The notes under the pieces are model-generated. The model saw only the letters and a list, made by a program, of their open reading frames with translations. It did no database searches and was not told where the DNA came from. Made by a program: the position numbers and the translations under genes. This document shows positions 7,414 to 14,552 of a stretch of DNA of 38,061 nucleotides, one piece after another (position 1 is the stretch's first letter; every line of letters begins with the position of its first letter). Source of the DNA: Streptomyces ossamyceticus (lineage in GTDB: Bacteria > Actinomycetota > Actinomycetes > Streptomycetales > Streptomycetaceae); the NCBI RefSeq assembly GCF_001418475.1, contig NZ_LIQX01000122.1, positions 1-38,061 of the forward strand, in the 5' to 3' direction.

Positions 7414-10400
7414 ATGAGGCGAAGCAAACAGATCTTGGCGGCGGCACCGGCACGCGAAGCCTCGGCGCCCCCTGGTCTTCTCGCGCGCCGGTGGCACGTG
7501 TCCACGCGGCTGACCGTCATCCTGCTCGTCCCGGTGCTCACCAATCTGGTGCTGGGCGGCATACAGGTGCGGTCATCCGTGGAGACCTGGCAGTCGGCCA
7601 AGGTCGCGGAGCACGTGGCGCGGATCGTCGCCGCCGGCAGCGCCTACCACTCGGCGCTTCTCGACGAGCGGGACCTCTCCGTGGCGCCGCTGCTCCAGGG
7701 CAGACGGGACAGCACGGTGGTGCGGGACGTACGGGCGGTCACCGACCTGCGCGCGGCCGACTTCCGGCGGGAGGTCGCCGCGCTGCCCGCCGGGCACGGC
7801 CTGGAACAGCGGATCAGCCAGGTGGAGCGGGTCTGGCCCCAGCTGGCGGCGGTGCGCGCGCAGGCGTTCACCACGGGCACGGATCCGGTGGCCACGGAGG
7901 AGGGCTACGCCGTCCTGGGCCGGCTGATCATCGGGTTGGCCAACGAGTTGGGGTTCGGCATGGAGAACTCCGCGTCGTACGGCCGCATGGTGTACTCCCT
8001 CGCCCTGGCGAAGGAGGCCGCGTCTCTCCAGCGGTCGGTCGGCGTGCACCTCATGGTCCGGCCCGGCGACACCGGGCCGCTTCGTGAACAGCAGCTCAAC
8101 GCGTTCCTGGCGTACCGCCGTCTGGAGGTCATCGCGGCCCGGACGTACGGGGCGACCGGGACGGACGCCACCGTAGCCCGGCTCACCTCCGGCACGGCGC
8201 AGCGACAGGCGACGGGACCGGCGGGGCCGACGGGGCCGACGGGGCACCGCAGGGAGCGGGAGTCGGAGCGGCTGGAGGGGCCCGGGCGGCTGGTGCCCGG
8301 CGGGGAGCACCGCACGACGGTCGCGGGCAGCGGCCGGGCGGCCTTACCCGGCCTGGAACGGATGACGGAGCGGATCGCGGCCGGGGAGGGGCCCGCCGTC
8401 CTCGCGGCGCAGGGCATCACCCCGGCCACGTGGATGGCCGCCTCGACCCGGAAGTTCGAGGCGTACGGCAGGGTCGAGCGGCAGCTGATCGACGCCGCGG
8501 TGGACGAGGCGGCACGGATCGCGTCGGATGCCCGGCGTGCCGCGTTCGTCAAGGGCTTGGTCGTCGTGGTGGCCCTGCTCGCCGCGTTCCTCGTCACGGC
8601 GCTCATGGCCCGGCAGATGAGCCGCTCGATGCGCGGGCTGCGCACCGCCGCCCTCACCATCGCGGAGCAGCGGCTGCCCGTGCTGTACGACCGGCTCTCG
8701 CGCACCGACCCGGGTCGGGTGGACACGCGGGTGGCGCCGATCCCGATCACCACCACGGACGAGATCGGCGAGGTCGCCCGCGCGTTCGACCAGGTCCACC
8801 GCGAGGCCGTCCGGCTCGCCGCCGAGCAGGCCCTGCTGCGGGGCAACATCAACGCGATCTTCACCAACCTCTCGCGCCGCAACCAGTCGCTGATCGAGGG
8901 CCAGCTGACCCTCATCACCGACCTGGAGAACAACGAGGCCGACCCCGACCAGCTGGAGAACCTCTTCAAGCTGGACCACCTGGCCACCCGTATGCGCCGC
9001 AACGGCGAGAACCTCCTGGTCCTCGCCGGCGAGGAACCCGGCCGCCGCTGGGACCAGCCGGTCCCGCTGATCGACGTCCTGCGCGCCGCCTCCTCCGAGG
9101 TGGAGCAGTACGAGCGCATCGAACTGTCCGGCGTCCCCGAGGCCGAGATCCACGGCCGCGCCGTCACCGACCTCGTGCACCTGCTGGCCGAGCTGCTGGA
9201 GAACGCCACCACGTTCTCCTCCCCGCAGACCAAGGTCCGCGTCACCGCGACCCGTCTCCCCGACGGCCGCGTGATGATCGAGATCCACGACAAGGGCATC
9301 GGCCTCACCGCCGAGGACTTCGCCGACATCAACCACAAGCTGGCCAACCCGCCGACCGTGGACGCCGCGATCTCCCAGCGCATGGGCCTGTTCGTGGTCG
9401 GCCGCCTCTCCGACCGCCACGGCATCCGCGTCCAGCTCCGCCCCTCCGGCGAGCAGGCCGGCACGACCTCCCTGGTCATGCTGCCGGACGTCATCACCCA
9501 CGGTGGCGGCGGCGAGCAGCAGCCCCCGGTGGACCAGTTCACGGTCTCCCAGATCATCCCGGAGCAGCACGCGTTCCAGCAGCAGCAGAGCGCCCCGATG
9601 CGCACCGCCGCCGAGCTGGGCTTCGACGACAGCCGCTACGAGATACCCAACGACATCCGCGAGCTGGACCCGGTGGGCCGCTCCCTGATGCGTGAGGAGC
9701 GCCGTGCGGCCCTGGAGGCCCAGACGCACGGCAACCCGGCCATCGAGCCGCCGCGCTACGGCGACGACTTCCAGGCACCCGATCCGTCGTACGACAACGG
9801 CGCGACGGCCTATGTGGACCAGCAGCGGGCCTACGACCAGCAGACGGCGTACGAGGAGCCGCAGCAGCCGTCGTACGACGAGGCGTACTTCGGTCAGGGC
9901 GGCGCCGTACAGAACGGCAACGGGCAGCAGCGGGGCGGGAACGACACGTTCTCCGCGACCGGCGGTTACCCGGAGCCCGCCTATGCGGAGCCCGCGCAGG
10001 AGGAGCAGGCCCCGGCGGCCCCGGAGACCTACTCGGGCTTCGAGGAGTCGTCCTATCAGGACGACTGGCCGCAGCAGCAGGACTACCAGAGCTCCTACCG
10101 CTCCGAGTACGCTCCGGAACCGGAATCTTCGCAGGCCGCTGACGTGAAGGAGCCGGACCGCGTAGGCTTCGACCGTCCGGGATCCACTCCTTCCGCCGGC
10201 CACGCGCTGACCGACGCCGGCCTCCCCCGCCGCGGGTCCACCGCGAGCATGGGCGGCACGAGCGCGGGCGCCGTGAACGGACGACAGGATGTGTCCCAGG
10301 ACCAGCCGACGACCGGGGGGCCGAACGGCGACTGGCGCTCGGCCAACGACGAGCGCTGGCAGCAGGCGTCCCAGTTGAAGAAGCCGAAGGCGGGCGGAGT

Positions 10401-10620
10401 CACCTCCTCCGGCCTGCCGCGGCGGGTGCCCAAGGCCAATCTGGTCGAGGGGGCCGCCACGACGACCCCGCAGGGAGGTCCACAGATCTCCCGCGCCCCC
10501 GAGGACGTCCGGGGCAGGCTGAGCAACCTGCGCCGGGGTGTCCAGCGAGGGCGCAACGCAGGCAGTGAAACGAACGGCCAGGGCTTCGGTCCTGACAGCA
10601 CCTACAACCAGGAGCGTTAG
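7414..10620 (+). CDS. cvnA: Conservon sensor CvnA: NIT-domain histidine kinase-like membrane protein
   Basis: 1068 residues; GAGAGGTGAGG precedes the ATG. Membrane segments at ~31-51 and ~380-399 enclose an extracytoplasmic nitrate/nitrite-sensing-type (NIT) helical domain. A HAMP-like linker follows (~400-470), then a coiled region [20 protein letters not shown], a candidate phospho-acceptor His in [12 protein letters not shown] (~522), an N box [12 protein letters not shown] (Asn ~597), a G box DKGIGLT (~626) and [15 protein letters not shown]. The last ~380 residues are a disordered Q/Y/E-rich tail. Family knowledge: CvnA works with CvnB, C and D in a membrane complex likened to eukaryotic G-protein signalling. 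An odd collagen-like stretch [10 protein letters not shown] lies around residue 270 in the sensor domain. First gene of cvnABCD. Confidence 0.95.
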   Translation: MRRSKQILAAAPAREASAPPGLLARRWHVSTRLTVILLVPVLTNLVLGGIQVRSSVETWQSAKVAEHVARIVAAGSAYHSALLDERDLSVAPLLQGRRDSTVVRDVRAVTDLRAADFRREVAALPAGHGLEQRISQVERVWPQLAAVRAQAFTTGTDPVATEEGYAVLGRLIIGLANELGFGMENSASYGRMVYSLALAKEAASLQRSVGVHLMVRPGDTGPLREQQLNAFLAYRRLEVIAARTYGATGTDATVARLTSGTAQRQATGPAGPTGPTGHRRERESERLEGPGRLVPGGEHRTTVAGSGRAALPGLERMTERIAAGEGPAVLAAQGITPATWMAASTRKFEAYGRVERQLIDAAVDEAARIASDARRAAFVKGLVVVVALLAAFLVTALMARQMSRSMRGLRTAALTIAEQRLPVLYDRLSRTDPGRVDTRVAPIPITTTDEIGEVARAFDQVHREAVRLAAEQALLRGNINAIFTNLSRRNQSLIEGQLTLITDLENNEADPDQLENLFKLDHLATRMRRNGENLLVLAGEEPGRRWDQPVPLIDVLRAASSEVEQYERIELSGVPEAEIHGRAVTDLVHLLAELLENATTFSSPQTKVRVTATRLPDGRVMIEIHDKGIGLTAEDFADINHKLANPPTVDAAISQRMGLFVVGRLSDRHGIRVQLRPSGEQAGTTSLVMLPDVITHGGGGEQQPPVDQFTVSQIIPEQHAFQQQQSAPMRTAAELGFDDSRYEIPNDIRELDPVGRSLMREERRAALEAQTHGNPAIEPPRYGDDFQAPDPSYDNGATAYVDQQRAYDQQTAYEEPQQPSYDEAYFGQGGAVQNGNGQQRGGNDTFSATGGYPEPAYAEPAQEEQAPAAPETYSGFEESSYQDDWPQQQDYQSSYRSEYAPEPESSQAADVKEPDRVGFDRPGSTPSAGHALTDAGLPRRGSTASMGGTSAGAVNGRQDVSQDQPTTGGPNGDWRSANDERWQQASQLKKPKAGGVTSSGLPRRVPKANLVEGAATTTPQGGPQISRAPEDVRGRLSNLRRGVQRGRNAGSETNGQGFGPDSTYNQER

Positions 10621-10621
10621 T

Positions 10622-11044
10622 GTGAGCCCGATGAGCCAGGCGGCACAGAACCTGAACTGGTTGATCACCAACTTCGTGGACAACACCCCCGGGGTGTCTC
10701 ACACGGTGGTGGTCTCCGCCGACGGACTCCTTCTGGCGATGTCCGAAGGGTTTCCGCGCGACCGAGCCGACCAGCTGGCGGCCGTCGCGTCGGGTCTGAC
10801 CTCTCTGACCGCGGGTGCCTCCCGCATCTTCGAAGGTGGCAGCGTCAATCAGACGGTTGTGGAGATGGAGCGGGGATTCCTGTTCATCATGTCCATTTCC
10901 GACGGTTCCTCGCTCGCCGTTCTCGCACATCCGGAAGCCGACATCGGTCTCATCGGGTACGAGATGGCCCTTCTGGTGGACCGTGCCGGCACGGTCCTGA
11001 CGCCCGATCTTCGTGCGGAGCTCCAGGGCAGCCTGCTCAACTAA
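10622..11044 (+). CDS. cvnB: Conservon protein CvnB, roadblock/LC7 domain
   Basis: 140 residues. The GTG at 10622 lies one base after the cvnA stop, with AGGAG 7 bases upstream (inside the cvnA end), so it is preferred over the ATG at 10631. The whole protein is one roadblock/LC7 domain: LNWLITNFVDNTPGVSHTVV, VSADGLLLAMSEGFPRDRAD, MERGFLFIMSISDGSSLAVL. In the family this MglB-like protein is thought to act as the GTPase regulator of CvnD and to contact CvnA. Confidence 0.95.
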   Translation: MSPMSQAAQNLNWLITNFVDNTPGVSHTVVVSADGLLLAMSEGFPRDRADQLAAVASGLTSLTAGASRIFEGGSVNQTVVEMERGFLFIMSISDGSSLAVLAHPEADIGLIGYEMALLVDRAGTVLTPDLRAELQGSLLN

Positions 11045-11064
11045 CAGTGAGACGGTGCGTTTTG

Positions 11065-11094
11065 GCGTCCCGGGGCCGTAAGGTTTCGGGACGC
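11065..11094 (+). promoter_or_regulatory. Hairpin between cvnB and cvnC
   Basis: GCGTCCCG (11065-11072) pairs with CGGGACGC (11087-11094) across a 14-base loop in the 98-base cvnB-cvnC gap. It could trim expression of cvnC-cvnD or stabilise the cvnAB message. Confidence 0.45.
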
Positions 11095-11142
11095 GGCTTC
11101 CAATGAGCCATGGATGCCAGCACAGTCGGAGGAGGAGAGAAC

Positions 11143-11712
11143 GTGGCAACACCCCCAGGCGGTTCATCGTCGGGCAACTGGTCCTACCCTGGCCAGGGGC
11201 CGGGCCAGGGTGACCAGAATCGGTACAACTTCCCCTCCGCACCGAGCCGCCAGCAGCCGTACGCACCGCAGGGCCCCGGCCCTTCGCCGTACGACCAGCC
11301 GCCTGCGCCGCGCATCCAGCCGGTACAGCCGCAGCGCCGTAGCCCCGAGCCGTCTCCTGCGGGAGGGGCAAGCAACCCCCTGGTGCGCCCGTACGCCATG
11401 ACAGGCGGCCGCACCAGGCCGCGCTACCAGCTCGCCATCGAGGCGCTGGTGCACACCACCGCGCAGCCGCACCAGATGCAGGGCCAGCTGCCCGAGCATC
11501 AGCGGATCTGCAACCTCTGCCGGGAGATCAAGTCGGTGGCCGAGATCTCGGCCCTGCTGACGATCCCTCTCGGCGTGGCCAGGATCCTCGTCGCCGACTT
11601 GGCGGAGGCGGGCCTGGTCGCCATCCATCAGCCCGGCGGCGACGAGAACGCCGGCGGCCAGCCAGACGTGACACTGCTCGAAAGGGTGCTCAGTGGACTT
11701 CGCAAGCTCTAG
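11143..11712 (+). CDS. cvnC: Conservon protein CvnC, DUF742 (winged-helix-like)
   Basis: 189 residues. GGAGGAG sits 5 bases before the GTG at 11143, better than the ATG at 11110 which has no ribosome site. The N-terminal ~85 residues are a Pro/Gln/Gly-rich disordered segment. The C-terminal DUF742 domain begins at RPRYQLAIEALVHTT and includes EHQRICNLCREIKSVAEISA and LGVARILVADLAEAGLVAIH, a winged-helix-like pattern. In conservons it forms part of the CvnABCD complex; its exact biochemical role is unsettled. Confidence 0.93.
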   Translation: MATPPGGSSSGNWSYPGQGPGQGDQNRYNFPSAPSRQQPYAPQGPGPSPYDQPPAPRIQPVQPQRRSPEPSPAGGASNPLVRPYAMTGGRTRPRYQLAIEALVHTTAQPHQMQGQLPEHQRICNLCREIKSVAEISALLTIPLGVARILVADLAEAGLVAIHQPGGDENAGGQPDVTLLERVLSGLRKL

Positions 11713-12274
11713 CGGCGGTCCTTCCCGCTCCACCACCTCAGCGAAGATCGTGGTGGCGGGTGGCTTCGGCGTGGGCAAGACCACGTTCGTGGGTGCCGTC
11801 TCCGAGATCAACCCGCTGCGTACCGAGGCCGTCATGACCTCCGCGTCCGCGGGCATCGACGACCTCACCCACACCGGGGACAAGACGACCACCACCGTCG
11901 CCATGGACTTCGGTCGTATCACCCTGGACCAGGACCTGATCCTGTACCTGTTCGGCACGCCCGGCCAGGACCGTTTCTGGTTCATGTGGGACGACCTGGT
12001 CCGCGGTGCCATCGGCGCCGTGGTCCTGGTGGACACCCGCCGTCTCGCCGACTGCTTCCCCGCGGTCGACTACTTCGAGAACAGCGGGCTGCCGTTCGTC
12101 ATCGCGCTCAACGGGTTCGACGGTCAGCAGCCGTACACCCCGGACGAGGTGCGCGAGGCGCTGCAGATCGGACCCGACACCCCGATCATCACCACCGACG
12201 CGCGGCACCGGGCCGACGCCAAGTCTGCGCTGATCACTCTGGTCGAGCACGCGCTGATGGCGCGCCTGCGGTAG
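11693..12274 (+). CDS. cvnD: Conservon GTPase CvnD
   Basis: 193 residues; the GTG at 11693 lies inside cvnC (20-base overlap) with GAAAGG 7 bases upstream, indicating coupled translation. GTPase motifs: P-loop GGFGVGKT at ~23-30, the G3 equivalent LFGTPGQDRF at ~87-95 (GTPGQ rather than DxxGQ, as is usual in this family), and NGFD at ~140-143 in place of NKxD. It is a Ras/MglA-like small GTPase that is taken to be the output switch of the conservon. Last gene of the operon; a strong terminator follows. Confidence 0.95.
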   Translation: MDFASSSGGPSRSTTSAKIVVAGGFGVGKTTFVGAVSEINPLRTEAVMTSASAGIDDLTHTGDKTTTTVAMDFGRITLDQDLILYLFGTPGQDRFWFMWDDLVRGAIGAVVLVDTRRLADCFPAVDYFENSGLPFVIALNGFDGQQPYTPDEVREALQIGPDTPIITTDARHRADAKSALITLVEHALMARLR

Positions 12275-12294
12275 GTCCGCGACGCTCAGCCGTA

Positions 12295-12330
12295 CGAAGG
12301 GGCCCCTCGTTGTGAGGGGCCCCTTCGTTT
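12295..12330 (+). terminator. Terminator of the cvn operon
   Basis: CGAAGGGGCCCCTC (12295-12308) and GAGGGGCCCCTTCG (12314-12327) form a perfect 14-bp stem with a 5-base loop, followed by TTT. It begins 21 bases after the cvnD stop. Confidence 0.95.
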
Positions 12331-12396
12331 CGTCCGGCTTCGGCGCGTCGCCGTGGGGGTGGGTGTGCTTCGGCGACCGCGGGTCCGTCGTGGCCG

Positions 12397-12420
12397 GTCG
12401 CGCAGTTCCCCGCGCCCCTG
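12397..12420. repeat. Copy of a common Streptomyces intergenic repeat
   Basis: The bases GTCGCGCAGTTCCCCGCGCC match a motif I recall as widely dispersed in Streptomyces intergenic regions. Only the core is present here, without its usual complementary arm. Confidence 0.4.
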
Positions 12421-12490
12421 AGGGTGCCGGGCGGCGGCTGTGAGGACCTCCCCCTTGCCGGGCGGCGGTCCGGGGCACCGTAGGCACGCG

Positions 12491-12535
12491 CGAAGGCCCC
12501 GGTCGCTCCCCTTGTCGGGGGCGCCGGGGCCTTCG
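12491..12535 (-). terminator. Terminator of accB-accE
   Basis: CGAAGGCCCCGG (12491-12502) pairs with CCGGGGCCTTCG (12524-12535), and the inside folds further (CGC.CCCC with GGGG.GCG). It lies 21 bases beyond the accE stop. Confidence 0.85.
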
Positions 12536-12555
12536 GACGGCTGGGTGCCGCGAGG

Positions 12556-12747
12556 TCACCGCCAGCTGTGCGGGGCGCGGAAGCCGGGCTCGCGCTCCAG
12601 GCGGCGCCAGCCGGCGCGGGCGCGGCCGTGGTGGATCGGGGTCTCGGCGGGCCGGGCGGCCGCGCGGGCGAGGAGCAGCGCGGTGATCGCGGCCACTTCC
12701 TCGGGTTCGGCGTGGCCCTTCTCGACGCGAATATCAGGAAGCTTCAT
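12556..12747 (-). CDS. accE: Acyl-CoA carboxylase epsilon subunit
   Basis: 63 residues, MKLPDIRVEKGHAEPEEVAA to REPGFRAPHSWR. It has the size and pattern of actinobacterial epsilon subunits: a helical EEVAAITALLLARAA core and an Arg/Trp-rich C-terminus (GWRRLER). It stabilises the carboxyltransferase and raises activity of the AccA2-AccB complex that makes malonyl- and methylmalonyl-CoA. A GGAG lies 10 bases before the ATG. It is 57 bases downstream of accB on the same strand and shares its terminator. Confidence 0.9.
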   Translation of the reverse strand: MKLPDIRVEKGHAEPEEVAAITALLLARAAARPAETPIHHGRARAGWRRLEREPGFRAPHSWR

Positions 12748-12804
12748 GGAAGTCAGTCTCCGTGGATGAGGTTTCCGCAGGGGTACGGCGAAGGAACCGG
12801 CGGA

Positions 12805-14388
12805 TTACTGCGGCGGGTTGCCGTGCTTGCGGGAGGGCAGGTCGGCGTGCTTCGTGTGGAGCATCGCCAGGGAGCGGATGAGCACGGAGCGGGTGTCCGC
12901 GGGGTCGATGACGTCGTCCACGAGGCCGCGCTCGGCCGCGTAGTACGGGTGCATCAGCTCGGCCTTGTACTCCTTGACCATGCGCACGCGCATCGCCTCG
13001 GGGTCCTCGGCGTCGGCGATCTGCCGACGGAAGATGACGTTGGCGGCACCCTCGGCGCCCATCACCGCGATCTCGTTGGTGGGCCACGCGTAGGTGAGGT
13101 CGGCACCGATGGACTGGCTGTCCATGACGATGTACGCACCTCCGTAGGCCTTCCGAAGGATCAGGGAGATCCTCGGCACGGTCGCGTTGCAGTAGGCGTA
13201 CAGGAGCTTCGCGCCGTGGCGGATGATTCCACCGTGCTCCTGGTCTACACCAGGCAGGAAGCCGGGGACGTCCAGAAGAGTGACGATCGGGATGTTGAAG
13301 GCGTCGCACATCTGCACGAAGCGCGCGGCCTTCTCGCTGGCCTCGATGTCGAGGACACCCGCGAGGGTCTGCGGCTGGTTGGCGACGATGCCGACCACCT
13401 GGCCGTCGAGGCGGCCGAGGGCGCAGATGATGTTGCGGGCCCAGCGCTCGTGGACCTCCAGGTAGTCGCCGTCGTCGACGATCTCCTCGATGACCTTGGT
13501 CATGTCGTAGGGCCGGTTGCCGTCCGCGGGGACCAGGTCGAGGAGGACGTCGCTGCGGCGGTCCACCGGGTCGGAGGCCTCCGCGCGCGGGGGGTTCTCC
13601 CGGTTGTTCTGCGGGAGCATCGCCAGGAGGTAGCGCACCTCGGCGATGCACGTCTCCTCGTCGTCGTACGCGAAGTGCGCGACACCGCTGGTCTCGGCGT
13701 GCACGTCCGCGCCGCCGAGGCCGTTCTGGGTGATCTCCTCACCGGTGACGGCCTTGACGACGTCCGGGCCGGTGATGAACATCTGCGAGGTCTCGCGGAC
13801 CATGAACACGAAGTCGGTCAGGGCGGGGCTGTACGCCGCGCCGCCCGCGCAGGGGCCGAGCATCACGCTGATCTGCGGGATGACACCGGACGCCCTGGTG
13901 TTGCGCTGGAAGATGCCGCCGTAGCCGGCGAGGGCGGAGACGCCCTCCTGGATACGGGCGCCTGCGCCGTCGTTGAGGGAGACGAGCGGGGCACCGGCCG
14001 CGATGGCCATGTCCATGATCTTGTGGATCTTGGTGGCGTGGGCCTCGCCCAGCGCGCCGCCGAAGATACGGAAGTCATGGGCGTAGACGAAGACCGTGCG
14101 GCCCTCCACCGTGCCCCAGCCGGTGACGACACCGTCGGTGTACGGCTTCTTGGCCTCCAGACCGAAGCCCGAGGCGCGGTGCCGACGCAGCTGCTCGACC
14201 TCGTTGAAGGAGCCCGGGTCGAGCAGCAGCTCGATGCGCTCCCGGGAGGTCAGCTTGCCCTTGGCGTGCTGCGCCTCGGTCGCCTTCTCGCTCGGGCCGG
14301 CGATCGCCTGCGCACGGATCTCGTGCAGTTCGGCCACTCGCCCACGCGCGTCCGTCGGCTCACCCAGCGCCTCATCCAAAACGGTCAT
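12805..14388 (-). CDS. accB: Acetyl/propionyl-CoA carboxylase beta (carboxyltransferase) subunit
   Basis: 527 residues, usual length. N- and C-terminal crotonase-like carboxyltransferase halves are complete: GARIQEGVSALAGYGGIFQR and ISVMLGPCAGGAAYSPALTD bind the acyl-CoA; LLDVPGFLPGVDQEHGGIIR and LILRKAYGGAYIVM bind biotin. The residue after GGAY is Ile (~420). In S. coelicolor this position (422) is Ile in AccB and Asp in the propionyl-specific PccB, so this is the AccB type accepting acetyl-, propionyl- and butyryl-CoA. It transfers CO2 from biotinylated AccA to supply malonyl-CoA for fatty acids and polyketides. Cotranscribed with accE. Confidence 0.96.
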   Translation of the reverse strand: MTVLDEALGEPTDARGRVAELHEIRAQAIAGPSEKATEAQHAKGKLTSRERIELLLDPGSFNEVEQLRRHRASGFGLEAKKPYTDGVVTGWGTVEGRTVFVYAHDFRIFGGALGEAHATKIHKIMDMAIAAGAPLVSLNDGAGARIQEGVSALAGYGGIFQRNTRASGVIPQISVMLGPCAGGAAYSPALTDFVFMVRETSQMFITGPDVVKAVTGEEITQNGLGGADVHAETSGVAHFAYDDEETCIAEVRYLLAMLPQNNRENPPRAEASDPVDRRSDVLLDLVPADGNRPYDMTKVIEEIVDDGDYLEVHERWARNIICALGRLDGQVVGIVANQPQTLAGVLDIEASEKAARFVQMCDAFNIPIVTLLDVPGFLPGVDQEHGGIIRHGAKLLYAYCNATVPRISLILRKAYGGAYIVMDSQSIGADLTYAWPTNEIAVMGAEGAANVIFRRQIADAEDPEAMRVRMVKEYKAELMHPYYAAERGLVDDVIDPADTRSVLIRSLAMLHTKHADLPSRKHGNPPQ

Positions 14389-14467
14389 GTAGCGACCTTA
14401 CGAAGTCGAACAAGAAAACCGGGCCGTTGACTCCGTACAGTCTCCGGCGCGTTTTCCTGGTACCCCT

Positions 14468-14481
14468 GAACAGAACTGTTC
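14468..14481. promoter_or_regulatory. Perfect palindrome upstream of accB
   Basis: GAACAGAACTGTTC has arms GAACAG/CTGTTC with a 2-base centre. It is 80 bases upstream of the accB start and 72 bases past the polysaccharide lyase stop, so it is placed to be an operator for accB. The binding protein is unknown. Confidence 0.45.
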
Positions 14482-14552
14482 CGGCATGCAGCCGACCCGA
14501 CTGCTCAGGGGGTGCGTGGCTTGTCGGGGTCTCACAAAGTCGGGTGGTCGCC

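Noticed and set aside
6853..7497. N-terminal extension of the GH62 protein
   Set aside because: A signal peptide and ribosome site at 6852 fix the start; the extension is not protein-like and overlaps the cvnA start.
8344..10686. 780-codon minus-strand open frame
   Set aside because: Antisense to cvnA, which has clear domains; composition is that of a shadow frame.
12568..14430. 620-codon plus-strand open frame
   Set aside because: Antisense to accE and accB; no recognisable motif.
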